Source: SZUA-430 sp964646885
Lineage (GTDB): Bacteria > Pseudomonadota > Alphaproteobacteria > Micropepsales > Micropepsaceae
Reading direction: 5' to 3'
Assembly (NCBI GenBank): GCA_964646885.1
Contig: CAZYFM010000013.1
Coordinates: 1-45,486, forward strand
Length of the DNA stretch: 45,486 nucleotides
Part shown: one piece after another, positions 24,675 through 32,980 of the stretch
Layout: each line of letters begins with the position of its first letter
How positions within the stretch are numbered: the first letter of the stretch is position 1
Program-made: the position numbers and the translations under genes
Notes under the pieces: generated by a model
Database searches by the model: none
Seen by the model: the letters and a program-made list of their open reading frames with translations, nothing else
Told to the model about the DNA's origin: nothing

Positions 24675-25373
24675 TCAGTCGTTGGTGGTTGTACCTCCGG
24701 AAGAACCCGCGCCATCGCCACCGCCCGAACCCGCCTCAGTCCCGCCGAAGGACTGGTTGAAGGGGTTCAATCCCTGGTCAACGGCCGCGTCGCCGGCGGA
24801 CCAGTTGGTCTTTGTCGGCGGCGTGATGCTTCCGTCCGCACCGATCCTGACCATGTCGCCTTGGGACATCGGCGTGTTCTGGCCGCTCGCGTTCTGGATG
24901 AATCCGCTACCGTGCTCGAAGAACACGGCACCTGAGCCGTCGCCGTTGACCTTCACCTTTACAACCGTGCCGCGAATGCCGATGGAAACCGTGGGTGTCG
25001 ACAGGCGAACCTGATCCTTGGGCATGGAGCCGGAGACGAAACGAAACAGGCCCTTCGTCATCTTGAGCGTCTGCTGTCCCGTGCCCTGGGACGGGGCATA
25101 GACGTAGTTGTCGACGACGATCGAGGAGGCGCTGCCGAGCGTGAGGCGGCTGCCGTCCGTGAAGGTCACTTCAAGCGCGCCCTGCGGCACCGTTTCGAGC
25201 CGTCCGTTTCGCACCACGGGGTTCAGGCGATAGATCGGCGCGCGCTGCGCCTGCGGCGGTGTCTGGTACGCGAAACGCTGCACCCGCGTTGCCTGCCCGA
25301 CTGTTTCGGCTGACGCCGGAACGGATGCCACGAGAACTGCTGCCAACGCAGCTGCCAATGATGCCAATCGCAT
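24675..25373 (-). CDS. Exported FecR-domain protein (paralogue 1)
   Basis: A 232-residue protein with a signal peptide (about 1-22, ending ASA) and a FecR domain at about 55-165: VPQGALEVTFTDGSRLTLG, KGLFRFVSGSMPKDQVRLSTPTVSIGIRGTVV and FFEHGSGFIQN are the hallmarks. This soluble type lacks the inner-membrane helix of FecR anti-sigma regulators, so it is more likely a periplasmic or surface protein than a sigma-factor regulator; that is inference. The tail is Gly/Ser/Thr-rich. ATG 25373 is used because AAAGG sits eight bases upstream; a TTG at 25388 is possible. It is a paralogue of the next gene upstream (25519-26247). Confidence 0.88.
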   Translation of the reverse strand: MRLASLAAALAAVLVASVPASAETVGQATRVQRFAYQTPPQAQRAPIYRLNPVVRNGRLETVPQGALEVTFTDGSRLTLGSASSIVVDNYVYAPSQGTGQQTLKMTKGLFRFVSGSMPKDQVRLSTPTVSIGIRGTVVKVKVNGDGSGAVFFEHGSGFIQNASGQNTPMSQGDMVRIGADGSITPPTKTNWSAGDAAVDQGLNPFNQSFGGTEAGSGGGDGAGSSGGTTTND

Positions 25374-25518
25374 ACGCAAGCCTTTCAAGCATGTCCCGGC
25401 CCGGCCAGGGATCGTGCCGCGGGGATGAACCGCAGACGGGCCGCCAAGGAACCGGCTGGAAATGTATGCATTTGGCCATACGACGGCAATGGAGACCCGT
25501 CACACGGCAAACGGGTGA

Positions 25519-26247
25519 TTAAGGAGACGTGGTGCTGTCCGCGGGAGCCGCCGTTCCAACGCCCGCACTGCCGCCGCTACCCGCCCCTGGCCCTCCAAAA
25601 ATCACGCCAAAAGCCTGCAACCCCTGGTCGACCGCATGATCTCCCGCGTTGAACGCGGCCTTCACGGGCGTGCCGACATCGCCGCTCGAGGTAAATTCCA
25701 CCCGTTCACCCTGCCGGACCGGAACGTGACGTCCCTCACGGTTCTCCACAAATCCTTCCCCATGCTCAAAGTAAACGGTTCCGCTTCCGTCCTCCGCGAC
25801 GGACAGCTTGAGAACCGTCCCGCGAATCCCGATGGACACGCTGGGTGTCGTGAGTCGAACCGCGTTCTTGGGGATTGAGCCGGACACGAAGCGGAGGAGC
25901 CCCTTGGCCAGGGCGATCGACTGCTCGCCGCCTCCCCCGCCATTGAACACAAACCGATCCACGCGCAGGCGGGAATTGCCACCGAGCGTCAGCACGCTCC
26001 TGTCCCCGAAAGTGACCTGCAATGCTCCGGACGGAACGGTCTCGAGAAGCGCGTTTTCAAGAACATCGCCGAAGCGATACAAGGGCAGTCGGCTTGAACC
26101 ATCTGCATCCGGCGAGGGCGTCTGATAGGCAAAGCGCACCACGCGCGTCGCCTCACCCGCCTTTCCGGCCTTTGCCGCGGGCGCAACGTGAAGCAGTAAC
26201 AGGCCCAAGGCCAGCCATTGGGCGATGCGGCAGACACCGAGCGGCAC
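25519..26247 (-). CDS. Exported FecR-domain protein (paralogue 2)
   Basis: A 242-residue paralogue of the gene at 24675-25373, sharing RVVRFAYQTP, VPSGALQVTFGDRSVLTLGG, KGLLRFVSGSIPKNAVRLTTPSVSIGIRGTVL and the YFEHGEGF block in the same order. The frame is open to 26430, but translation from GTG 26247, which has GAGG seven bases upstream, yields a normal signal peptide (MPLGVCRIAQWLALGLLLLH, cleaved near AKA) and the same length as the paralogue. The two genes are in tandem with 145 bases between, so duplication is evident. No ECF sigma factor or TonB receptor is adjacent, unlike true FecIRA systems. Confidence 0.85.
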   Translation of the reverse strand: MPLGVCRIAQWLALGLLLLHVAPAAKAGKAGEATRVVRFAYQTPSPDADGSSRLPLYRFGDVLENALLETVPSGALQVTFGDRSVLTLGGNSRLRVDRFVFNGGGGGEQSIALAKGLLRFVSGSIPKNAVRLTTPSVSIGIRGTVLKLSVAEDGSGTVYFEHGEGFVENREGRHVPVRQGERVEFTSSGDVGTPVKAAFNAGDHAVDQGLQAFGVIFGGPGAGSGGSAGVGTAAPADSTTSP

Positions 26248-26514
26248 GCTCAACCTCGCTGCAGAATACGCGTGATGGACAGCAAGGCATGCGGTGACAG
26301 GATCGGCCATCCCCCAAAACATGGGATTGCCAGCTTCCCGCACCAGCCTCCCGCGGCATGCGATGCTTTTGTGACAAAGCTTGGTTAATGCGCACGATGT
26401 GCGTGCCCGGAAAGCCTCAAGATGATGCAATAGGCGGCGAACGCTTCAATGACAGCCTTGCGTTTCCTTTGCGGGTGACGCTTTCATCCGCCAACCAGAA
26501 GAGAGGGGAACTCC

Positions 26515-26847
26515 ATGAAAGGGCATGACTTCAAGCGCTGGCGCAAATCGCTCGACATGTCCCAGAAACATGCGGCGGACGCGCTGGGTCTCAAGCGTCG
26601 CGTCGTCCAGTATTACGAGAAGGGCGAGCGCGATGGGGAACCGGTGAAGATCCCGCGCGTCGTGCGCCTGGCCTGCTATGCGATCCTGATCGGCGTCGAG
26701 GACTATCACGGCCCCGAAAAGGAAAAGAAGGACAAGAAGCAGAAGAAGTCCAAGCGCGACGGCGAGAAGTCCAAGCCCGATACAAAATCCGGCAAGAAAG
26801 ACGGCAAGGCACACAAAGCCAGGGAAGACACGGCGCCGAAGTCGTAG
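26515..26847 (+). CDS. XRE-type helix-turn-helix protein with lysine-rich tail
   Basis: A 110-residue protein in two parts. Residues 1-62 form an XRE/Cro-like helix-turn-helix (DFKRWRKSLDMSQKHAADALGL, then RRVVQYYEKGERDG and IPRVVRLACYAI). Residues 69-110 are extremely rich in Lys, Asp and Glu, with KEKKDKKQKKSK-type sequence, probably disordered and DNA- or RNA-contacting. The ATG at 26515 follows a strong GAGAGGGGAA site. The combination of a specific HTH with a histone H1-like tail suggests a nucleoid-associated or local regulator; that is inference. It is convergent with the histidine kinase gene (15 bases apart) and divergent from the FecR pair. Confidence 0.85.
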   Translation: MKGHDFKRWRKSLDMSQKHAADALGLKRRVVQYYEKGERDGEPVKIPRVVRLACYAILIGVEDYHGPEKEKKDKKQKKSKRDGEKSKPDTKSGKKDGKAHKAREDTAPKS

Positions 26848-26862
26848 TTCCCCGCTTTTCGC

Positions 26863-28299
26863 TCAGGCGCCAGTCTTCTCCACGGCCGGCAGGTCGAGTT
26901 CTACCAGCAGGCCGCCGCTCTCGGAGCGACCCAGGCTGAACGTGCCACCATAGAGGTTCGTGATTTCCTTCACGATGCCCAGGCCAAGGCCTGATCCGGG
27001 CTTTGTTTCGTCAAGGCGTTCACCCCGTTCAAGCACGCGCCGCTTCTGCTCTTCGGACAGTCCCGGACCGTCATCCGTCACGACGATGCGAATGCGCCCC
27101 GGGCGCGCCGCCGGGGCCGCCGTGATCGCAACTCTTCCCTCCGCCCACTTGCAGGCATTGTCCAGCAGATTGCCCAGCATCTCTTCGAGGTCAGCACGAT
27201 CGCCCCTGAATACCAGGCCCTCGGGGCACTCCGCGTCCAGCTCAATTCCCTGCGCGTCGTAGATCCGCGACAGTGCCCTCTTCAGGTCGGCAATCACGGG
27301 CGCAACATCGCAGCGCGCGCCGATCACGGCCGCGGAGGCGACTGTTCTTGCCCGCGCAAGATAGTGATCAACCTGCCGCCGCATCACGCCGACCTGCTTG
27401 TTGACGGCCTCCGCCAGCGGCCCAACTGCGCCCTTCGCCTCATTGGCCAGCACGCTGAGCGGCGTCTTGAGGAAATGGGCGAGATTGCCCACATGCGTGC
27501 GGGCGCGCGCGACGACCTCCGCGTTGTGGCGGACAAGCTCGTTGAGTTCATCGGCGAGCGGCTGGATTTCGCTCGGGTACTTTCCTTCGAGCCTGTCGGC
27601 CCTGCCTTCACGAATGGCAGCCAGTGCCTTCGATATCTGCTCGAGCGGCGCCAATCCGAGGCGCACGAACAATGCCATGGCGGCGGCCATGCTGAGGCCG
27701 AGGATCAGTACCGACCAGAACAGCGTCGTATCGAATGACTCGATCTCCGACTCGACGTCCTTCATGTCCCCGGCAACGACAATGCGATAGGTCTTGCTCG
27801 AGAGGCACTGGGCATCAGCGCCTTCCGTTTCGGGGCGCGCGATGGACACCACCCGCTCCACATAACGCAGATGCTGGCCGATCGGCCCGGCGGCATAGCC
27901 CTTCATGAGTTCACCGGGCGCCTTGTTGACGCTGATCGGCAATGTCTTGTCCCAGAGGGAACGCGAGCGCATGACGGGACGGGGGCGCGCCTTTGGGTCC
28001 GCTTCGATCGGTGCCACCTGCCAGTAGGAACCAGAAAAGGCCCTTGTGAACCGTTCGGCGATGAGCGGCTTCGGCATCGTGAAGGTGCCCGAGCAGTCGA
28101 TTTCGGCAACGGCAATGACGCTCTCGAGATCAGCGATCAGGCGATGATCCAGGCTGCGCTCCGTGGAGGCACGGAACAGCGTCGACAGGAGGAAGCCTCC
28201 TGCCGCCAGAAAGATGATGCCCCAGCCTGCCGCGATCGCGACGAGCCGGAAGGCAAGCGAGTTGCTAGTGGGCAGCGTTGGCCTCGGAATCGGCAGCAT
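26863..28299 (-). CDS. Sensor histidine kinase (FeuQ/PhoQ-like)
   Basis: A 478-residue inner-membrane kinase. Two membrane helices (about 19-42 and 193-213) flank a periplasmic sensor of about 150 residues; a HAMP-like linker is at 214-262. The phosphoaccepting histidine is H275 in HVGNLAHFLKTPLSVLANEA, and the ATP-binding domain has LGNLLDNACKWAE (N box), VTDDGPGL (G1) and GSGLGLGIV (G2). The partner is the regulator gene just upstream: the ORFs overlap by about 35 bases, so translation is coupled. The ATG at 28299 is preferred over 28326. The signal sensed is not known; related FeuPQ/PhoPQ systems respond to envelope or divalent-cation conditions. Confidence 0.92.
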   Translation of the reverse strand: MLPIPRPTLPTSNSLAFRLVAIAAGWGIIFLAAGGFLLSTLFRASTERSLDHRLIADLESVIAVAEIDCSGTFTMPKPLIAERFTRAFSGSYWQVAPIEADPKARPRPVMRSRSLWDKTLPISVNKAPGELMKGYAAGPIGQHLRYVERVVSIARPETEGADAQCLSSKTYRIVVAGDMKDVESEIESFDTTLFWSVLILGLSMAAAMALFVRLGLAPLEQISKALAAIREGRADRLEGKYPSEIQPLADELNELVRHNAEVVARARTHVGNLAHFLKTPLSVLANEAKGAVGPLAEAVNKQVGVMRRQVDHYLARARTVASAAVIGARCDVAPVIADLKRALSRIYDAQGIELDAECPEGLVFRGDRADLEEMLGNLLDNACKWAEGRVAITAAPAARPGRIRIVVTDDGPGLSEEQKRRVLERGERLDETKPGSGLGLGIVKEITNLYGGTFSLGRSESGGLLVELDLPAVEKTGA

Positions 28300-28954
28300 C
28301 CTCGTCGAGCTTGTATCCCAGTCCACGCAGTGTCTGGATGATGTTCACGCCCAGCTTCTTGCGCAGCCGGCCCACGAACACCTCGATCGTGTTGGAATCA
28401 CGATCGAAGTCCTGATCGTACAGGTGTTCGACGAGTTCCGTCCTCGAAACCACGCGGCCCTTGTGGTGCGCCAGATAGGCCAGCAGCCGGTATTCCAGGG
28501 ACGTCAGCTTGACCGGATTGCCGTGCACGGTGACACGCGCGGCCCGCGTGTCGATGCGCAGGGGGCCGCACTCGATGTCCGACGTCGAAATGCCTGCGCC
28601 GCGACGCAGGAGCGTGCGAATGCGCGCGAGAACCTCTTCCGTGAAGAAGGGCTTGGTCACGTAGTCGTCGGCACCCGCGTCGAGGCCCTTGACCTTGTCG
28701 TTCCAGCGGTCGCGTGCCGTGAGGATAAGCACGGGCATCACGCGTCCCGCCTTGCGCCATTTCTCCAGCACCTTGATGCCATCCATCTCGGGCAAGCCCA
28801 GATCGAGGATCACTGCATCGTACGGCTCGGTGTCACCGAGAAAGTGTCCTTCGACACCATCGCTGGCCGTGTCGACGACGTAGCCGTTGTCGCGCAGCGC
28901 ATCCGCCAGCAGGCGCTGGAGGTCTGGATCGTCTTCGACAACAAGGATTCTCAT
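28265..28954 (-). CDS. OmpR/PhoP-family response regulator
   Basis: A 229-residue regulator: receiver domain (1-118) with the phosphorylated D51 in VILDLGLPEMDG, acidic D8/D9 and K101 (DYVTKPF), and a winged-helix DNA-binding domain (about 128-222, with LTSLEYRLLAYLAHHKGRVVSRTELVEHLY and the NTIEVFVGRLRKKLG recognition region). The closest well-known relatives are FeuP and PhoP. ATG 28954 has AAGGA upstream and starts the canonical MRILVVEDD. It is 13 bases downstream of the PepSY gene and overlaps the kinase gene, so PepSY-regulator-kinase is one operon. Confidence 0.94.
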   Translation of the reverse strand: MRILVVEDDPDLQRLLADALRDNGYVVDTASDGVEGHFLGDTEPYDAVILDLGLPEMDGIKVLEKWRKAGRVMPVLILTARDRWNDKVKGLDAGADDYVTKPFFTEEVLARIRTLLRRGAGISTSDIECGPLRIDTRAARVTVHGNPVKLTSLEYRLLAYLAHHKGRVVSRTELVEHLYDQDFDRDSNTIEVFVGRLRKKLGVNIIQTLRGLGYKLDEDAADSEANAAH

Positions 28955-28967
28955 TTCAGTGTTTCCT

Positions 28968-29345
28968 TCAGCCAAGCCCGCGCACGCGGAGGACCTGGCC
29001 CGAGCGTGCGTCGACTATCACAACGATCTGGCGTCCGTTCTGCGTCAGCCAGACAATCTCGTAGATGAGCTGGTTGCCGCGGCGCATGGGGCCACGCGCA
29101 TCCAGGGGCTTGCCCGGGTACTGGGACATCAGCCCATTGATCACTACATCAAGCGGGATCACGCGCTCATCGCCGCGATCATCGTCGCGGTTGCGCCAGC
29201 CACGACGGCCGTCGCGATCGTCACGCTGGGCGTAGGCATTGTCCGCAACCCTGACCGTCGCCGGCTGTAATGAGTCGGCCACTGCCGGAGACACGAGGGT
29301 CACCAGCACTGCAGCCATCAGCATTGATCGGAGCGTGTTACGCAT
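28968..29345 (-). CDS. Periplasmic PepSY-domain protein
   Basis: A 125-residue protein with a signal peptide (about 1-23) and a C-terminal PepSY-like domain (62-125: PLDVVINGLMSQYPGKPLDARGPM...YEIVWLTQNGRQIVVIVDARSGQVL). The middle is rich in Arg and Asp (AQRDDRDGRRGWRNRDDDRGDE). PepSY domains often act as inhibitors or sensors in the periplasm. As first gene of the PepSY-regulator-kinase operon it probably modulates the kinase, an arrangement seen with several FeuPQ-like systems; that role is inference. It is divergent from a second, PepSY-like exported protein. Confidence 0.88.
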   Translation of the reverse strand: MRNTLRSMLMAAVLVTLVSPAVADSLQPATVRVADNAYAQRDDRDGRRGWRNRDDDRGDERVIPLDVVINGLMSQYPGKPLDARGPMRRGNQLIYEIVWLTQNGRQIVVIVDARSGQVLRVRGLG

Positions 29346-29369
29346 GACGCATGAAATAGCCGAATTTCG

Positions 29370-29409
29370 CTGAACCCTGCATGAATAATCTGTCCAGACC
29401 CTGTTCAGG
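29370..29409. promoter_or_regulatory. Candidate regulator site between divergent PepSY genes
   Basis: The short gap between the divergent starts (29345 and 29474) holds an inverted repeat CTGAAC...GTTCAG at 29370-29375 and 29402-29407, and a CCCTG motif repeated at 29375 and 29399. Centre spacing is about three helical turns. A response-regulator dimer binding here could control both genes. Support is symmetry and location only. Confidence 0.35.
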
Positions 29410-29473
29410 ATAACGCTGTCATTCTCTGCGCCAAGGGTTGGGTTTCGGCCCTTTACACCAGGAGTTAAACATT

Positions 29474-29980
29474 ATGCGCAAGTTTGTGACCGCCGCTGCA
29501 ACTGCCCTGACGATCGGCATGCTGAGCGTTTCTGCCCCCGCCATGGCTGACGCCTACAACGGCCCCCAGGGCAACCATGGCCCTCAGGGCAATTACCAGT
29601 CCCAGCCGGGTTACGGCGCCCCGGGCTACAAGGCCCCCGGTTATGATGCCCGATATGACCGGGATGACCGTTTTGAACGCGATCGTGATGATGGCTTCCG
29701 TCGCGGCGACCGCCAGTTTGACTGGAACCGCCACGAAGGCAACTTCGACCGCTGGGAGCGCGGCTGGAAGCGTGACCAGTTCCAGGGCCACGGCCGGATT
29801 CTTTCCCACCGCCAGCTGGTCCGTCGCCTCGAAGCCCAGGGCTACTACGGCGTGCGCGGCCTGCGTGAAGCGCGCTGGGGCTGGGGATTGAGGGCCTTCG
29901 CCTACAATTTCCGCGGTCGGCCGGTCATGCTGCGCATCAACCCCTACTCGGGTCGCGTGATGGACGTCCGGTTCGTTTAA
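29474..29980 (+). CDS. Exported basic PepSY-like protein with Gly/Pro/Tyr-rich segment
   Basis: A 168-residue protein with a signal peptide (about 1-23, ending AMA). Residues 24-50 are a Gly/Pro/Gln/Tyr-rich stretch (GPQGNHGPQGNYQSQPGYG, PGYKAPGYD); 51-95 are rich in Asp and Arg; the C-terminal 70 residues (ILSHRQLVRRLEAQGYYGVRGL...AYNFRGRPVMLRINPYSGRVMDVRFV) have the L-x3-GY-x2-V ... G-x-P-x3-R-I-x2-x-x-G-x-V pattern of a PepSY fold. Start ATG 29474 is nine bases after AGGAG. Divergent to the PepSY-kinase operon, it is a likely target of that system. The product is predicted to be periplasmic. Confidence 0.82.
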   Translation: MRKFVTAAATALTIGMLSVSAPAMADAYNGPQGNHGPQGNYQSQPGYGAPGYKAPGYDARYDRDDRFERDRDDGFRRGDRQFDWNRHEGNFDRWERGWKRDQFQGHGRILSHRQLVRRLEAQGYYGVRGLREARWGWGLRAFAYNFRGRPVMLRINPYSGRVMDVRFV

Positions 29981-30004
29981 CGATCAGAACACTGCAAAAG
30001 CAGG

Positions 30005-30030
30005 ACGCCGGGCAGAAATGCCCGGCGTTT
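30005..30030 (+). terminator. Rho-independent terminator
   Basis: ACGCCGGGC and GCCCGGCGT form a perfect 9-bp GC-rich stem with loop AGAAAT, followed by TTTTGCTTT. It lies 24 bases past the stop of the exported PepSY-like gene and faces the plus strand. Confidence 0.92.
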
Positions 30031-30102
30031 TGCTTTGTGGCTCCGAGGGGACATGGACACCAGAAAGTGATTCGGCCCCCGTCCGCCTTGAGTTTCCGCG
30101 CC

Positions 30103-30132
30103 TTGTGATCAGATTCCCATGCCGCGTATAGT
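30103..30132 (+). promoter_or_regulatory. Candidate sigma-70-type promoter
   Basis: TTGTGA at 30103-30108 and TATAGT at 30127-30132 are separated by 18 bases, close to the consensus -35 and -10 boxes. They lie upstream of the DUF2946/metal-uptake genes and directly downstream of the terminator at 30005-30030. I see no convincing Zur or Mur box nearby. Confidence 0.45.
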
Positions 30133-30188
30133 GGAGAGTGTCGTTACTGGCTGGGATTTTGGCGTTGGAACCGGGCGATCGCCTCAAG

Positions 30189-30554
30189 ATGCGCGTGAGC
30201 GGGGTGCACCGAGTGGTGCCGACCTTGCGCGTCCTTATGGCCTGGCTGATCCTGTTCGCATTCGTCGCCCAGACACAAATTGCGGGCGGCCACGTTCACC
30301 CGCCCAAGACTTCCAACGAACTTGCATCGTTCGCTCCGGCGCATGATGGGAACGTGCCTGGCGATCCGCGCAGCGATTCGCAGTGCGTCTTCTGCCAGCA
30401 GGTCACGTCGGGTCATCCGTTCGTGGCCTCCGGTTCGCCGGAACTCCAGCTGCCGCCAACCGTACCTGCCGTCCGCGTCGCGCTCGCAGCGCCCTCTCAA
30501 TCGGGCAGGCTTGCATCCTTTGGATGGCAGAGCCGGGCGCCGCCCGCCGCGTAA
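30189..30554 (+). CDS. DUF2946-like small exported protein, metal-linked
   Basis: A 121-residue protein with a hydrophobic helix near the N-terminus (LRVLMAWLILFAFVAQTQIA), then a HVHPP motif, a CVFC pair (SDSQCVFCQQ) and a C-terminal SRAPPAA ending, all features of the DUF2946 group that is found beside copper and zinc transport genes. The His and Cys residues may bind metal. The frame is open to a GTG at 30138; ATG 30189 is preferred because it leads straight into the hydrophobic helix after a basic N-terminus. It is the first gene of the metal-uptake cluster, 130 bases before the outer-membrane barrel gene. Confidence 0.7.
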   Translation: MRVSGVHRVVPTLRVLMAWLILFAFVAQTQIAGGHVHPPKTSNELASFAPAHDGNVPGDPRSDSQCVFCQQVTSGHPFVASGSPELQLPPTVPAVRVALAAPSQSGRLASFGWQSRAPPAA

Positions 30555-30684
30555 GCGGCATTTCGCGGTTCAGTCCCTGCCCTGCAGCCCGAACCGCGCG
30601 ACATTTGCCAACACTGACTGATCACGTTTTCGTGCGGTGCAAGGCCGCGCGTGCAAGCAATTCGAATTGGCAAGGAACTACACA

Positions 30685-32061
30685 ATGAAACTGATGAACT
30701 CGACGGCCTGCGCACTCGTGCTTGGCCTGGCTGGCGCTGCGATCCCGCAGGCGCAGGCCGACACTGCTTCCGACATCGCCCAGATCCGAAAGGAAATGAA
30801 ATCCCTGCGTGGTGAGTACGAGCAGAAGATCGACGAACTGGAAAAGCGCCTGAAGGACGCCGAGCAGCGGGCGGCCAATGCAGAAGCCAAGGCCGCTTCT
30901 GCCGGAACGGTCGCCAGCACGGCCGTGGTGCCCATGAGCCAGTCAAATACTCCTGCCGTGTTGCCGCCAACGGCACCCACGCCCCGTGCCGCCACGAGCC
31001 AGAGCGCCTTCAATCCGGCCATCGCCGTGGCGCTCAACGGGTCGTTCAATCACGTCGAGAATGAAGGAGGCGCCATCCCGGGCTTCCTGATCGACGAGGA
31101 AGCCGGCCTGCCTGACCGCGGCTTCACGCTGGACGAGTCCGAAATCAACATCTCGGCCAACGTCGACACGATCTTCTCGGCCAACCTCGCCATTGCGTTC
31201 GAGGCCGAGGAAGGTGGTGTTGCCGTCGAGGAAGCCTTCATCCAGACCCTCAGCCTGCCTGGCGGCATCACCGCGCGGGCCGGCCGGTTCTTCTCCGGCA
31301 TCGGCTACCTGAATGACCGCCATGCCCATGACTGGCAGTTCATGGATGCGTCCCTTCCCTACCGCGCCTTCCTGGGCGGACAGTATGGCGATGACGGCAT
31401 CGGCGTGCGCTGGCTCGCACCGACGGACTTCTACCTGCAATTCGGCGCCGAGTGGTTCCGCGGCGAAGGCTTCCCCGGAGGCGGAGCCGACGACAACGGT
31501 ACCGGCACCATTGCCAGCTATGTCCGCACGGGTGCCGACCTCAATGAAGAGTGGAGCTTCCTGGCTGGCGCGTCCTATCTCAGGGCCAAGGCGCAGGAGC
31601 GTGACATCGACGGCGACATCTTCACCGGCGAAAGCGACCTCGGCATCGCCACGCTGGTCGTGAAGTGGGCGCAGGACGGCAACCCCAAGCAGGGCAACAT
31701 GACGTTCTCGGGCGAGTACTTCTTCGGCAACGAAGACGGCGACTTCAACGGCACGCTGATCGACATGGACCGCACGGGCTGGTACGCGCAGGCCGTCTAC
31801 CAGATCAATCCGCAGTGGACGATCGGCGCACGCTACTCGGCCCTCGATTCAGACTCGGTTCCTGTCGCACTCCTCGGCAGCACGATCGACAATCTCGGCC
31901 ACTCGCCGAGCGCGACGTCCTTGCTGCTCGAGTATGACACGAGCGAGTTTGGTCGCCTCCGCCTGCAGTACACGCATGACGACAGCGACATCGAGAGCAA
32001 CAACATCCTGAGCGCCGGCTATACGGTCATCATTGGCCCGCATGCCGCGCACCGGTATTGA
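30685..32061 (+). CDS. Outer-membrane beta-barrel protein with N-terminal coiled coil
   Basis: A 458-residue protein. The signal peptide (about 1-25, ending QAQA) is followed by a periplasmic coiled coil (about 28-75, KEMKSLRGEYEQKIDELEKRLKDAEQR), a Pro/Thr/Ala linker and a barrel of alternating amphipathic strands up to the C-terminal YTVIIGPHAAHRY. This C-terminal GPHAAHR signature is, to my memory, typical of barrels coded beside metal ABC transporters, so metal passage across the outer membrane is a reasonable inference. The coiled coil may tether it to peptidoglycan. ATG 30685 has AAGGA eight bases upstream. The stop TGA is four bases before the ATG of the binding-protein gene, so the cluster is cotranscribed. 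Confidence 0.75.
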   Translation: MKLMNSTACALVLGLAGAAIPQAQADTASDIAQIRKEMKSLRGEYEQKIDELEKRLKDAEQRAANAEAKAASAGTVASTAVVPMSQSNTPAVLPPTAPTPRAATSQSAFNPAIAVALNGSFNHVENEGGAIPGFLIDEEAGLPDRGFTLDESEINISANVDTIFSANLAIAFEAEEGGVAVEEAFIQTLSLPGGITARAGRFFSGIGYLNDRHAHDWQFMDASLPYRAFLGGQYGDDGIGVRWLAPTDFYLQFGAEWFRGEGFPGGGADDNGTGTIASYVRTGADLNEEWSFLAGASYLRAKAQERDIDGDIFTGESDLGIATLVVKWAQDGNPKQGNMTFSGEYFFGNEDGDFNGTLIDMDRTGWYAQAVYQINPQWTIGARYSALDSDSVPVALLGSTIDNLGHSPSATSLLLEYDTSEFGRLRLQYTHDDSDIESNNILSAGYTVIIGPHAAHRY

Positions 32062-32065
32062 TGCC

Positions 32066-32980
32066 ATGACGAGCAAAATCAAAACGATCCTGGTTGCTGC
32101 GGTTCTGGCCGCAGCCATCACGGCACCCGCGAGGGCTGACCTCAATGTCTTCGCCTGCGAACCCGAGTGGGGCGCGCTGGCGACCGAGATTGGCGGGGCG
32201 AAGGTCTCTGTCTACACGGCGACGACCGGGAAGCAGGATCCGCACCAGATCCAGGCGCGGCCCAGCCTGATCGCGAAGGCCCGTGCGGCGGACGTTGCCG
32301 TCTGCACGGGAGCGGAACTCGAAGTGGGCTGGTTGCCTGCCGTCACCGAACAGGCCGCCAACTCGAAGCTCAGCGACCCCAATGGCGGGCTCTTCGAAGC
32401 GGCGTCCTTCGTGACGCTGCTCGACATACCGGCCAAGCTTGATCGCGCCGAAGGCGATGTCCACGCCTCGGGAAATCCGCACATCCAGACGGATCCCCGC
32501 AACATGCTTGTCGTTGCCGCAGCGCTTGCACAGCGCTTCGCCAAGCTCGACCCGGCCAATGCGGCACACTACCAGTCGCAGCACGCGGGGTTCGCGACGC
32601 GGTTCAAGGCTGCGATCCAGAAGTGGGAAGCGGCCGCGGCTCCGCTGCGAGGGGCTCCGGTTGCGGTCCAGCACAAGAGCTGGATCTATCTCGAGCAGTG
32701 GCTGGGCCTGAAGCGTGTCGTCGCGCTAGAGCCGAAGCCGGGCGTGCCGGCGTCGAGCGGTTACCTCGCCGAAGTACTCGGCAAGCTGCAGGCCACGCCC
32801 GTGAAGGCCATCCTGCGCGCGGCCTTCGAGGATGACCGGTCATCCCAGTTCGTGTCGGAGCGCACGGGCACGAAGGTCATCGTCCTGCCGTTCACGGTTG
32901 GCGGGACGGATGAAGCCAAGGATCTGTTCTCCCTCTATGATGACACGATCCGGCGCCTGAAGGACGGCATAAAGCCTTGA
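32066..32980 (+). CDS. Metal ABC transporter substrate-binding protein (ZnuA-like)
   Basis: A 304-residue cluster A-I solute-binding protein of the ZnuA/TroA type, with signal peptide 1-24. Metal ligands expected in this family are present: H60 (KQDPHQIQ), H139 (GNPHIQTDP) and H203 (VQHKSW), with acidic residues near 276 (FEDDRSSQ) as the fourth. There is no His-rich loop, which usually marks high-affinity zinc proteins, so zinc versus manganese or iron cannot be decided. ATG 32066 is chosen because an ATG at 32061 is out of frame and runs to a stop after two codons. It delivers metal to the ABC-3 permease coded next, which overlaps its stop. Confidence 0.9.
   Translation: MTSKIKTILVAAVLAAAITAPARADLNVFACEPEWGALATEIGGAKVSVYTATTGKQDPHQIQARPSLIAKARAADVAVCTGAELEVGWLPAVTEQAANSKLSDPNGGLFEAASFVTLLDIPAKLDRAEGDVHASGNPHIQTDPRNMLVVAAALAQRFAKLDPANAAHYQSQHAGFATRFKAAIQKWEAAAAPLRGAPVAVQHKSWIYLEQWLGLKRVVALEPKPGVPASSGYLAEVLGKLQATPVKAILRAAFEDDRSSQFVSERTGTKVIVLPFTVGGTDEAKDLFSLYDDTIRRLKDGIKP

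Noticed and set aside
26248..26430. Longer N-terminus of the second FecR paralogue
   Set aside because: It would bury the signal peptide behind 61 residues; the GTG start has a ribosome site and matches the length of the paralogue.
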